NCBI GenBank assembly: GCA_036272915.1
Contig: DATAXV010000103.1
Span: 1 to 23,083 of the forward strand
DNA: 23,083 nucleotides
Reading direction: 5' to 3'
Origin: DATAXV01 sp036272915
Lineage (GTDB): Bacteria; Chloroflexota; Dormibacteria; Dormibacterales; Dormibacteraceae
Position 1 is the first letter of the stretch; every line of letters begins with the position of its first letter. This document shows positions 14,333 through 21,056 of the stretch, one piece after another. The position numbers were made by a program, and so were the translations under genes. Under the pieces are notes generated by a model. That model ran no database searches and was not told the origin of the DNA. It was given only the letters and a program-made list of their open reading frames with translations.

Positions 14333-14783
14333 CTACATAACGATGTTGACGAACTGGTCGGCAGAGGTGGCGTTCCAATCGACAGGATTCGCCGTCCGCC
14401 ACGCACCTGATGTCGACGAGGTCGTCCCCGTGAGGTCCCACGATCCTGGCGCGCACTGGCAAGACCCTGCCTCCCATGACCCGGATCCGTGCCGAAGCGC
14501 GACCCCCGGAAGCTCCCCAGCGAGCGCGTCAGCCGAGACCTCGAAGTACCCCTCGCCCTCCATCAGGCGACACCTGAACCCGCGCTGGACTCGCCGTCAC
14601 CGACCCCAGGACGCCTGGCCCCGTCACCGACGCCTCCTGGGCCACCCCAACGAGGTGTCGCCAGGCCCATTCACGTAGTCCCGCATCTTTCGACACGGCG
14701 GGTGCTTCGGATGGAGCGCCCGGATCCACACCGCCGCCACCGGCGCCAACGTTTGCCTCCACCTTCCTCAGGGCCGTTCGCAA
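14333..14783 (-). pseudogene. Possible relic of a CHRD-like domain protein
   Basis: The 680 bases between the oxidoreductase stub and the MerR promoter hold no intact gene. On the minus strand two overlapping frames carry pieces that read in order like a CHRD domain: GVAQEASVTGPG followed by VQVSPDGG (about 14645-14560), then in the next frame YFEVSADALAG, VALRHGSGS and finally NATSADQFVNIV (to about 14336). CHRD domains have the same order of a GAxEVPPVxGPG opening, an alternating beta segment, a histidine motif and FYVNIHT near the end. The match is by eye and partial, with the final GEIRGQ motif lost, so this is a weak call. Confidence 0.3.
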
Positions 14784-14960
14784 GTCGTACGGTTCCGCCC
14801 CCCTCCACCGACAACGGCATGGTCTTCACATCGCTACCCAGCGGGCAATGGTGGCCGCAACGGCCTGAGGCCGGACTCGGTCGCCTCGACGTCCGTCCAG
14901 AAGGGCCTCCTGGCTGAGCCACGGCGAGCCCGGGGACCGACGATGCGATGATGAGCGGCC

Positions 14961-14992
14961 TTGACTCGGTACCCAGGTGGAGGGTTTAGGGT
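14961..14992 (+). promoter_or_regulatory. MerR-type promoter with 20-bp spacer
   Basis: TTGACT (14961-14966) and TAGGGT (14987-14992) are 20 bp apart, longer than the normal 17. Promoters controlled by MerR-family activators have 19-20 bp spacers that the regulator untwists (established for mer, copA and zntA promoters, which also use TTGACT/TTGACC and a GGTTTA-like run before -10). The spacer holds an imperfect dyad around ACTCGGTACC and GGTGGAGGGT. The ATG of the MerR gene is seven bases after the -10, so the promoter is autoregulatory and leaderless. Confidence 0.65.
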
Positions 14993-14999
14993 CGTCGAC

Positions 15000-15396
15000 A
15001 TGCGGACCGAAGAGGTCGCCGGAAAGGCCGGCGTGAACCTCCAAACCCTGCGCTATTACGAGCGCCGCGGCCTGCTCCCCGAACCGCCCGGACGCGATTC
15101 CGGCTATCCGATCTACAGGCCCGAGGCGGTGCATATCGTCCGCTTCGTCAAGCGCGCTCAGCAGCTCGGCCTCCCAGGAGGTGGAGTCGCTACTCGAGCT
15201 GGCGGGCGGCGGTCCCGAGAGCTGCGAGGCCGCACAGGGGCTGGCCCGTCACCGGATCGAGGAACTGGAAGCGCGCGTGAGCCACATCACGGCGGCGTTG
15301 GTCGATGCCGAATGGATCCGCTGCTGCTTGGCCTGCAGCAAGGGCGCCCTGCAGGCTTCGAGCCGGTCCGGGCCTCACCCCCGTCTCGTGGTCTGA
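15000..15396 (+). pseudogene. MerR-family metal-responsive regulator, frameshifted
   Basis: The N-terminal winged helix is intact from ATG 15000: VNLQTLRYYERRGLLPEPPGRDSGYPIY through RFVKRAQQLGL. Near 15170-15175 the frame is lost; the rest of the family sequence (QEVESLLELAGGGPESCEAAQGLARHRIEELEARV) continues one frame over to the TGA at 15396. A two-base deletion in the codons between GL and QEV would explain it. The sensor part keeps a cysteine in PESCEAA, in the place of the first Hg(II) ligand of mercury MerR, and Cys residues in RCCLACSKG near the C-terminus. As written the protein would lose its dimer helix and metal site. The gene is probably inactive or carries a sequencing indel. 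It sits next to a mercury-operon-like thioredoxin-fold protein. Confidence 0.75.
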
Positions 15397-15612
15397 GGTG
15401 AGCCCGGTGACGGTGGAACAGGCGGAGCACATCCATCCCCGACTAGGGGCCGTGGTGCCGCCGCTGAGACTCCGCGAGTTCGACGACATCCGGGGCCGAG
15501 GGGTGGCGGGCCGCGCAGTCCAGAGAACTCATCACGGCATCGATGAGGAGGTTCTTTTGATGCGAGAGATCATGGCTAGGATTCGCTGGACCACTCCGAC
15601 GAGGACCGGGCG

Positions 15613-15885
15613 ATGAGCGCCGAGGTGTGCGTCGCCCGGATCGAGATCCTGCACCTCCCCGACTGCCCCCTCGTCGATCGCGTGCGCGAGAGTCTTCACC
15701 GGGTCCTCTCCACGGCCAGCGTCCGATCCGAGATCACGGAGCACGTCGGGAACTACCCTTCGCCCACGCTGCTCGTCGACGGACGAGACGTCACCGGCCG
15801 GCCGCTAGGTGAGTTCGGCGTGTGTCGTCTAGACCTCCCCAGCGACGAGCAGATCCTGGCCGCGTTGAGAGGAGATCGCCGATGA
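15613..15885 (+). CDS. Small thioredoxin-like protein of mer/alkylmercury-lyase neighbourhoods
   Basis: A 90-aa protein with a thioredoxin-like start EILHLPDCP (C18) leading into a helix. It then has a cis-proline-type strand NYPSPTLLVDGRDVTG (47-62) and a conserved end CRLDLPSDEQILAALRG (C71). Short proteins with this exact architecture are found beside MerR and MerB-type genes in actinobacteria and are often annotated alkylmercury lyase or thioredoxin family; enzymatic activity is not established. C18 and C71 could form a thiol pair that binds a soft metal (inference). ATG 15613 follows GAGGAC. The stop overlaps the next start as ATGA (15882-15885), so it is translationally coupled. The 216 bases between the broken merR and this gene hold no recognisable gene. 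Confidence 0.65.
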   Translation: MSAEVCVARIEILHLPDCPLVDRVRESLHRVLSTASVRSEITEHVGNYPSPTLLVDGRDVTGRPLGEFGVCRLDLPSDEQILAALRGDRR

Positions 15886-16145
15886 CAAACCCACCAATCC
15901 TCGACGGTGACACTCTCTTCGCCCGGGAGCTCGCCATGTTTCGGGAGGCGCCCCACTTCGCGCCGCATCTCCCTCTCGGAGCGGCGTGGCTGCGGCTTCC
16001 GGCCGAAGGGCGGCGGGCGGCATGGCAGGGAGAGCACCCGTACGCGATGGCCCTCCCCGCGGCGATCCTCCAGCGGCCTCCACTGCGCCGCTTCCAGACA
16101 TTCGCCGCTCCGCGGGTCCACATCCGCGGGAGGAGGTCCACATGA
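15882..16145 (+). CDS. Small protein of unknown function in an ATGA-coupled set
   Basis: An 87-aa frame with no family I recognise. It opens MTNPPILDGDTLFARELAMFREAPHFAPHLPLGAAWL, is rich in His, Pro and aromatic residues in the first half, and becomes basic at the end (RPPLRRFQTFAAPRVHIRGRRST). There are no transmembrane segments, no Cys and no signal peptide. Its reality is supported by context: it begins in an ATGA overlap with the thioredoxin-like gene, a GAGAGGAG lies upstream, and it ends in a second ATGA overlap (16142-16145) with the membrane protein. Two such overlaps by chance would be unlikely. It could also be the start of a longer protein shortened by a frameshift in its C-terminal third. 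Confidence 0.5.
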   Translation: MTNPPILDGDTLFARELAMFREAPHFAPHLPLGAAWLRLPAEGRRAAWQGEHPYAMALPAAILQRPPLRRFQTFAAPRVHIRGRRST

Positions 16146-16846
16146 CCTCAGGTCCTGTGATCACCCAGTCGGACGACGGATCGAAGAGGGTGGGACGAGA
16201 TCTCCTTCCCGCCGGGCGCTCGCTGCGCGCGGTCGCCGGCATCCTGTTCCTGGCCGCAGCGATCAGCACCGCCAGCAATCTCGGTCAGGTGTCCGCATCG
16301 CTGCTCGCACAGCTCGCGCTCACCGTACTGCTTTGCGCCGCCGCCTACACAGCCCTGGTCTGGATCCTCGGTGATCGGTTCCTGGCCCGGGTCGACCCCT
16401 GGCTCGGCGCTCTGGCGCTGATCCTCCCGCTCGCCGTCGTCGGGGTGCTTCCATCCGTGCCCAGGCCGGTGGTGGTCGGTGCCGACTTCTACGTGGCTGT
16501 CTCCTTGGTGGTCCAGGCGGCGATCGGCTACGGCGGCTGCGAGATCGGAGGCATTCCGACTCTGGTACTGCGGCGGCGGTACACCGTCTACTGCGCCTTC
16601 AACGGTGTCGACCTCGTCGAGCAGTGGCTGCGGACCCGGTCGCGCTGGGTGGCGTGGGGTCTGGCCTTGGCGGCATTCGTCGTGATCGTGGTGCTGATGG
16701 GGTTGACCCTGTCGATCGGGAGCGGCCTGGCGTTCTGGATCGCGTACCTGGCCTTCCTCGCCATCGGTCTAGTCACCAACCGGCTCGTCATTCGGCGTCG
16801 CGAGCGCACCGTGATCCGCGCCGCCAGCCCACCCCGCGTCTCGTAG
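16142..16846 (+). CDS. Six-helix membrane protein of unknown function
   Basis: A 234-aa integral membrane protein with about six hydrophobic segments, near residues 28-47, 53-76, 87-104, 112-135, 170-197 and 199-222. The most distinctive part is the loop between helices 4 and 5, GYGGCEIGGIPTLVLRRRYTVYCAFNGVDLVEQW, which carries two cysteines and a basic patch. I recognise no transporter signature such as MerT's CC pair in helix 1. Its ATG overlaps the stop of the preceding small gene (ATGA) and an AGGAGGT (16131-16137) lies a few bases before it, so it is well translated and coupled. A role in metal handling with the upstream MerR and thioredoxin-like protein is inference from position. Confidence 0.7.
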   Translation: MTSGPVITQSDDGSKRVGRDLLPAGRSLRAVAGILFLAAAISTASNLGQVSASLLAQLALTVLLCAAAYTALVWILGDRFLARVDPWLGALALILPLAVVGVLPSVPRPVVVGADFYVAVSLVVQAAIGYGGCEIGGIPTLVLRRRYTVYCAFNGVDLVEQWLRTRSRWVAWGLALAAFVVIVVLMGLTLSIGSGLAFWIAYLAFLAIGLVTNRLVIRRRERTVIRAASPPRVS

Positions 16847-17242
16847 GAGGGCACGTGACACCAGGTCTCCGGGTGGATGGCCAGACTGGTTCCCGCGGTT
16901 GGAGGGGTGAATCAGCGGTCTCGTCAACGGCACCGGCCCCGTCAGTGGCGCCCGCGCTGAGCAGCCGAGTTCAGGTGGGGGCGACCGTCACCTCGCTGCC
17001 AGGGCAGGGCCTGTCTGCGCCCTACCCGCGTCGACATCTCGGGCCGGGATCTCGGGGGTCCGCACGTCCGCCGACCTGAACCTCTCGTGTCCGTCAGCCG
17101 GAACCGGGCACGTCCTCCCCTTGGATTCTGGCCTGTCCAATGGTCAGGATCGATGCCGTCCGTGGGCATACGCCCGCCTCGGTCATCTCGACACCCAGTC
17201 GGCGGACTGCAGGTCTGGTCAAGGTCAGCCACGTCATCCAGA
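16847..17242. other. 396-bp gap with no supported gene
   Basis: After the membrane protein, an AGGAGGG directly at its stop is followed by a GTG (16855) that opens a 74-codon frame ending at 17079. Its translation is low-complexity Ser/Gly/Pro/Arg and resembles nothing, so I do not call it. No promoter, strong hairpin or repeat stands out, and the minus strand shows only read-through beyond the VOC gene. Confidence 0.5.
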
Positions 17243-17659
17243 TCAAGCCGGTCGGCCGGTGCCGAGACGGGCCTCGGGGAGGATCGGCTCGAAGAGCTCC
17301 ACAGCATTGCCGGACGGGTCCTCGACCAGTGCTTGCTTTCCCCCGACACCGGTGACGGTGTCACTGCGAAAGTGGACTCCGGCCTGCCTCAACTGCTTGA
17401 CGAGCGCGGCGAGATCGTCGACTTCGATTGCGAACCGGTTCCAGCCACCCGGGTGAGGCTGCTGCCCTTCAGGGTTTGCCCGGCTTCCGCCGCCCGGCCC
17501 GCCTCCGGGCTTGCTGAGCACCAGGCGCAGATCGCCCCTTGAAAGCATCGCGAAGAAGGGGTTCGGATGCATGTCCTCACGGAAGCCGAGGTGCCTGCAG
17601 TAGAAGCTGATTGCGGCGTCGACGTCATCGACTATGTAGCGAACCTGAACGGTTGCCAT
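17243..17659 (-). CDS. VOC (glyoxalase/bleomycin-resistance) fold protein
   Basis: A 138-aa vicinal-oxygen-chelate protein beginning MATVQVRYIVDDVDAAISFY, with NPFFAMLSRGDLRLVLS in the first module, WNRFAIEVDDLAALVKQLRQAG opening the second and DPSGNAVELFEP closing it. The last strand carries the usual glutamate (VELFEP); the first-strand histidine is replaced by tyrosine, so metal binding may be altered. It is not an obvious ArsI-type C-As lyase, since the paired cysteines of that enzyme are absent. ATG 17659 follows GGGGGGAG at four to five bases. It lies 37 bases downstream of the ArsR-arsenate reductase fusion on the same strand and may be cotranscribed with it, although no arsenic role can be read from the sequence. 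Confidence 0.85.
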   Translation of the reverse strand: MATVQVRYIVDDVDAAISFYCRHLGFREDMHPNPFFAMLSRGDLRLVLSKPGGGPGGGSRANPEGQQPHPGGWNRFAIEVDDLAALVKQLRQAGVHFRSDTVTGVGGKQALVEDPSGNAVELFEPILPEARLGTGRPA

Positions 17660-17696
17660 CAGACTCCCCCCTTCGCGGTTTGGTGAACGGATTGGA

Positions 17697-18458
17697 TCAT
17701 GGGAGCGACCGTCCCAATCGTGCCAGCAGGTGGCGGACGCGAGTCTCCAGCTCCCTTGCCGTCGCGCGATAGGCGTCCAGATCAGGGGGATGCATCTCGG
17801 ACGGGTTGGGGATGCTCCAATGAGCGGCCGCCCGTGCGGGCGGCAGCTCAGCGCACGCCTCACGAGCCCGGTCACAGAGGGTGATCACGCGATCGAAGCG
17901 CTGGCCGACGAATACGCTGACGGGCTTGGCCACCTGCCGGGCAATGTCCACCCCATGCTCCCGCATCGCGGTGACGGCGAGCGGGTGCAATTGGGTCGGC
18001 GCCGTACCGGCGCTGCAGGCAACCATCTGCGGCCCCCCCAGGTGCCGGAGCCAGCCCTCCGCCATCTGAGACCTGGAGCTGTTGCCAGTACAGATAAAGA
18101 GTACCCGTGCGGTGCTGGCCGGCCGGTTCGGCTCGAACGCGGCCGCCAGGCTAGCGTGAAGCCCCCGACGGATGCCCAGGGCCGCGGCCACGTCCTCCAT
18201 GGCGCGGCCGACGGCGTCCAGGTCGAGTGCGAAGTAACTGTCGCGCCCGTCAGCCGCACTGCGCCGAACCGACACCAGCCCCTCGGCGCGCAGCTGGGCC
18301 AGGTGGTAGGTCACCAGATTGGGGGGCCGGCCGGTAAGAGCCACCAGCTCCTTACCCCGCAGGTCACCCTCGACCAGCTGCTGCACCATGGCCCAACGCA
18401 GGTCGTGGGCGAGCAGCTGGAGCAGAGGTGGAGATGTCCCGTCAGCTGCCGAGGCCAT
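17697..18458 (-). CDS. ArsR-type HTH fused to a low-molecular-weight phosphatase/arsenate reductase domain
   Basis: A 253-aa two-domain protein. Residues about 10-105 are a winged helix of the ArsR superfamily (LLAHDLRWAMVQQL, LTGRPPNLVTYHLAQLRAEGL, then a wing with DGRDSYFALDLD). Residues 117-250 are a low-molecular-weight tyrosine phosphatase/arsenate reductase domain with the P-loop CTGNSSR (C123-x5-R129) and a redox-type cysteine pair C195-x6-C202 with the spacing of thioredoxin-coupled ArsC. The general-acid loop, normally DP, reads IPNPSE, so the expected Asp is N218. Reduction may therefore be weak, and sensing of arsenate or thiol state is possible (inference). The start ATG 18458 is six bases after a CATAAT box and has no ribosome site; ATG 18506 would run across the operator. 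It is divergent from chrA. Confidence 0.85.
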   Translation of the reverse strand: MASAADGTSPPLLQLLAHDLRWAMVQQLVEGDLRGKELVALTGRPPNLVTYHLAQLRAEGLVSVRRSAADGRDSYFALDLDAVGRAMEDVAAALGIRRGLHASLAAAFEPNRPASTARVLFICTGNSSRSQMAEGWLRHLGGPQMVACSAGTAPTQLHPLAVTAMREHGVDIARQVAKPVSVFVGQRFDRVITLCDRAREACAELPPARAAAHWSIPNPSEMHPPDLDAYRATARELETRVRHLLARLGRSLP

Positions 18459-18459
18459 G

Positions 18460-18485
18460 TTCAAATTATGACGTAGCAATTTGAA
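18460..18485. promoter_or_regulatory. Shared ArsR-type operator between the fusion gene and chrA
   Basis: TTCAAATT (18460-18467) and AATTTGAA (18478-18485) are a perfect 8-bp inverted repeat with a 10-bp centre. The repeat is much more AT-rich than its surroundings. It covers the CATAAT -10 box of the fusion gene (18470-18465 on the minus strand) and its first transcribed bases, and lies ten bases upstream of the -10 of chrA. One bound dimer could silence both directions. The spacing and sequence fit an ArsR-family operator. Confidence 0.7.
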
Positions 18486-18494
18486 TGATTCGCC

Positions 18495-18500
18495 TACGCT
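18495..18500 (+). promoter_or_regulatory. -10 box of chrA (leaderless type)
   Basis: TACGCT is followed by six bases and the GTG start of chrA at 18507. No Shine-Dalgarno sequence is present. The -35 region would fall in the operator. Confidence 0.4.
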
Positions 18501-18506
18501 TGTCAC

Positions 18507-19667
18507 GTGCTGGAGAGCCCAGCGGATTCGGACCGGATCCCTCTAGCCACGATTGCTCGCGAGTGGGGACGTATCGGCTGCGTCGGCTTCGGCGGACCGC
18601 CGACCCATATCGCCCTCCTTCGCAAGTTGTGTGTCGAAGAGCGCCGGTGGCTGTCGGCCGCCGATTTCGAGGACGGCATCGCCGCCACCAACCTGCTGCC
18701 GGGGCCGGCATCCACCCAGCTCGCGATCTACTGCGCCTGGCGCCTACGGGGACAAGTAGGGGCGGTGCTCGGCGGTGTCTGCTTCATCGTGCCTGGGCTG
18801 GTGGTCATCCTCGGCCTAGCGGCCCTCTTCCTCTCCGCATCTCCCCCGCTCTGGCTGGTCGGCGCCGCCGCCGGTGCAGGTGCCGCGGTGCCCATCGTCG
18901 CCGCGAACACCACCATCGGGCTGGGGGCCTCGAGCTGGCGGCGGGCCGGTCCCGAGAGCTTCAGCCGGCTGCGGTGGATTGCCTATCTCCTTGCCGGGGG
19001 GGTCACCGCGGCCACCCTCGGGTCCTACCTGGTCGTGGTCCTGACCGCGTGTGGCCTGCTCGAGCTGACGATTCGCGGTCGCCTCCATGCCACCTCGTTG
19101 GGGATGCTCGCCAGCATCCCGACAGCGGCCGTCGGGGGGCTGCTCTCGATCGCCTGGGTGGCCTTCAAGGTCGGCGCGCTCTCCTTTGGCGGCGGCTTCG
19201 TGATCATCCCGCTGATGCAGGGTGACGCCGTCCACACCTACCACTGGATGACCAGTGCACAGTTCCTCGACGCCGTGGCACTCGGTCAGGTCACGCCCGG
19301 CCCGGTTGTCCAGACGGTCGCGGTGGTGGGCTATGCCGCCGCTGGCGTCGGCGGCGGACTACTCGCCTCGCTGGTCGCCTTCACCCCATCGTTCCTTTTC
19401 GTCCTCTTCGGCGGACCTTACTTCGGCCGGCTCCAGCGCAGCCACCTGGTGCAAGCCTTCCTGAAGGGAGCCGGGCCGGCCGCGATCGGCGCCATCGGCG
19501 GAGCCGCCGTCATCCTCGGTCTGGCACTGACGGAGCCATGGCAATTCACGATGCTGCTGGTGGCCGCCGGATGGGTCCTCGTCCTGCGCCGAGGCGTTGT
19601 CAGCGCTCTCCTCGGCGCCGGAGCTCTGGGCGCCATTGTCACCATCGCCGGCACGCCCATCAGATGA
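18507..19667 (+). CDS. chrA: ChrA-family chromate (oxyanion) transporter
   Basis: A 386-aa inner-membrane protein of the CHR family, which exports chromate using the membrane potential or a proton gradient. Both CHR halves are present. The N-half has FGGPPTHIALLRKLCVEERRWLS and NLLPGPASTQLAIYCAW; the C-half has FKVGALSFGGGFVIIPLMQGD, WMTSAQFLDAVALGQVTPGP and a following helix. Ten or so hydrophobic segments fit a full-length bidomain member (usually 390-450 aa). GTG 18507 is used because homology begins soon after it and a TACGCT box lies six bases upstream. It is divergent from the ArsR-ArsC fusion and shares its operator, so it may serve an arsenate or arsenite response rather than chromate (inference); other substrates such as sulfate are possible. 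Confidence 0.9.
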   Translation: MLESPADSDRIPLATIAREWGRIGCVGFGGPPTHIALLRKLCVEERRWLSAADFEDGIAATNLLPGPASTQLAIYCAWRLRGQVGAVLGGVCFIVPGLVVILGLAALFLSASPPLWLVGAAAGAGAAVPIVAANTTIGLGASSWRRAGPESFSRLRWIAYLLAGGVTAATLGSYLVVVLTACGLLELTIRGRLHATSLGMLASIPTAAVGGLLSIAWVAFKVGALSFGGGFVIIPLMQGDAVHTYHWMTSAQFLDAVALGQVTPGPVVQTVAVVGYAAAGVGGGLLASLVAFTPSFLFVLFGGPYFGRLQRSHLVQAFLKGAGPAAIGAIGGAAVILGLALTEPWQFTMLLVAAGWVLVLRRGVVSALLGAGALGAIVTIAGTPIR

Positions 19668-19698
19668 GGGCGGGCTGGACCGATCCTCGGGGCGCGTT

Positions 19699-20283
19699 AT
19701 GCACCTCCAGAGGCCGGCCCCTGAGTCCTCGAGACCCTGTCACATTCCGCCGGACCTGCGGTGCTTTGCTTCCGTGTCCAGCGACCCGCTGATACGGATC
19801 CAGGAGTGGCCTCCGGTTCGACTTGCCGTGCGTCTGACCCGACTCGATCTGCGGCCATCCGCCCTGCAGCCCTCCCTTCTTCGGACGGCACTCGGCATTG
19901 CGATCGGGGTCTTGGTCTCGGTTGGTCTGAACTGGCTTTTGGCCCGAACGGCCATCGTCCTATTCCCCTCACTCGCAGGCTTTCCCCATTTCCAGTTCTC
20001 CGACTATGGTCGGCTAACTGTGCTTGGCGCCTTGATCGCCTGCTTCGGCTGGCCGATCTTGACTCGGTTGAGCTCGTCGCCGGGATGGATCTATGGCTGG
20101 GTGGCCGTGTTGGGCACGATGGTTCTGTGGCTGCCCGATCTCTATATCTGGATGGTCCTGCATGAGCCCGGACGGGCGGTTCTGGTGCTGGCAACGATGC
20201 ACGTCGCCGTCGTGCTCGTCAGCTGTGTCTCCATGGTCACGGTCGCGGGCTTGCCGGGTAACGCGACTCTCGACCTCAAGTGA
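19699..20283 (+). CDS. Four-helix membrane protein of unknown function (DUF6069-like)
   Basis: The C-terminal 130 residues form four clear hydrophobic helices: LLRTALGIAIGVLVSVGLNWLL, LTVLGALIACFGWPIL, WVAVLGTMVLWLPDLYIWMVL and VLVLATMHVAVVLVSCVSMVTV. The arrangement resembles the actinobacterial DUF6069 family of small membrane proteins, whose role is unknown. The start is unsettled: ATG 19699 is given because it is the only ATG near, but its first 60 residues look poorly conserved and have no good ribosome site. GTG at 19774 or 19828 would give about 169 or 151 aa, closer to the family length. It lies 31 bases after chrA in the same direction and may be cotranscribed. Base composition is noticeably less GC-rich at third positions than in its neighbours. 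Confidence 0.55.
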   Translation: MHLQRPAPESSRPCHIPPDLRCFASVSSDPLIRIQEWPPVRLAVRLTRLDLRPSALQPSLLRTALGIAIGVLVSVGLNWLLARTAIVLFPSLAGFPHFQFSDYGRLTVLGALIACFGWPILTRLSSSPGWIYGWVAVLGTMVLWLPDLYIWMVLHEPGRAVLVLATMHVAVVLVSCVSMVTVAGLPGNATLDLK

Positions 20284-20367
20284 GCAGTAGGGGTCCCTTG
20301 TCAAATGAGGTAGGTGAGCAAGGAATGTCCTGGCTGCACCAACGCCTCGCTAAAGAGGGTCAGCTAA

Positions 20368-20586
20368 ATGGGCAGATTTCGCGCCGAGTACGAGCGGGAC
20401 GAGGAGCAGGTGCAGAATGGCAGGTTCTACGTTATTCGGGACACGGTGACTGGATACCTCGTCGTCCACAAGACGCTGAGGGTGCCGGAGCGCTATCGAT
20501 CGGAGCGACGGGCGAGACAACGTCTTAGCGAGCTGGAGACGCAGGAGCAGGCGGCGGGTCGCGAAGCTCCGCCCGGCCCTCGCTGA
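20368..20586 (+). CDS. Small charged hypothetical protein
   Basis: A 72-aa protein with strongly charged ends. The central part reads NGRFYVIRDTVTGYLVVHKTLRVPERYRSERRARQRLSELE, like a small beta unit followed by an Arg/Glu-rich helix. There are no Cys, no membrane segment and no recognised domain. ATG 20368 follows AAGAGGG (20353-20359) by eight bases, which supports translation. It is isolated, 84 bases after the membrane protein and 32 bases before the end of arsC on the other strand. I cannot assign a function. Confidence 0.5.
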   Translation: MGRFRAEYERDEEQVQNGRFYVIRDTVTGYLVVHKTLRVPERYRSERRARQRLSELETQEQAAGREAPPGPR

Positions 20587-20618
20587 CGGCAGCGTTCTCG
20601 CGCCTTCCGATTGATGTT

Positions 20619-21056
20619 TCAGGGCTGAGTGTCACACGGGCCGTCTTTCGCCGTACCCACTTCCGCCTCATCCAGCTCCGCGACCAGGTCTAGGACCCGG
20701 GCCCTTATCTGATCGCGCGTGGCGCGGACCTCGGCCAAGGGTCGACCCTTGGGGTCGGGTAGGTCCCAGTCAAGGTAGCGCTTCCCTGGGATGTAGGGGC
20801 ATTCATCTCCGCAGCCCATGGTCACGACCATGTCCGCCCACTGAGCCAGCGCCTCGGTAAGGCGCCGCGGGGTTCTGTCGCTGAGGTCGATGCCGAGCTC
20901 GCGCATCACATCGACCACTTCGGGGTGAACGCCGGTGCCCGGGGTCGTTCCGGCCGAACGTCCCTGGTGCCTGCCTACAGCGCCAAGCTCAAAGAGGGCT
21001 TGGCTCATCTGGGACCGGCCTGCGTTCTGTCGGCAGACGAAGAGCACGCGTGACAT
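20619..21056 (-). CDS. arsC: Arsenate reductase, thioredoxin-type ArsC
   Basis: Reduces arsenate to arsenite in the cytoplasm using a low-molecular-weight phosphatase fold and a cascade of cysteine thiols. In 145 aa the P-loop is C8RQNAGR14 (C-x5-R), the second redox cysteines are C82 and C86 in MGCGDECPYIPG, and the general acid is D101 in DLPDP. The C82-x3-C86 spacing is that of actinobacterial members, tighter than the six-residue gap of the classic Staphylococcus enzyme. The start at 21056 follows GGAGGTC at nine bases. It overlaps the aquaporin gene by 52 bases, unusually long, so expression of the two must be coupled. The last gene of the arsM-aqp-arsC operon, it supplies arsenite to both upstream products. 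Confidence 0.93.
   Translation of the reverse strand: MSRVLFVCRQNAGRSQMSQALFELGAVGRHQGRSAGTTPGTGVHPEVVDVMRELGIDLSDRTPRRLTEALAQWADMVVTMGCGDECPYIPGKRYLDWDLPDPKGRPLAEVRATRDQIRARVLDLVAELDEAEVGTAKDGPCDTQP

Noticed and set aside
15305..15616. Plus-strand frame between merR and the thioredoxin-like gene
   Set aside because: It overlaps the end of the regulator in another frame, has no ribosome site or recognised motif and ends just inside the next gene.
16855..17079. 74-codon frame with GTG start after AGGAGGG
   Set aside because: The ribosome-site-like sequence is attractive, but the translation is Ser/Gly/Pro/Arg low complexity with no domain, so I left it uncalled.
17730..18476. Long plus-strand frame opposite the ArsR-ArsC fusion
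   Set aside because: Antisense shadow of a gene with clear P-loop and HTH motifs.
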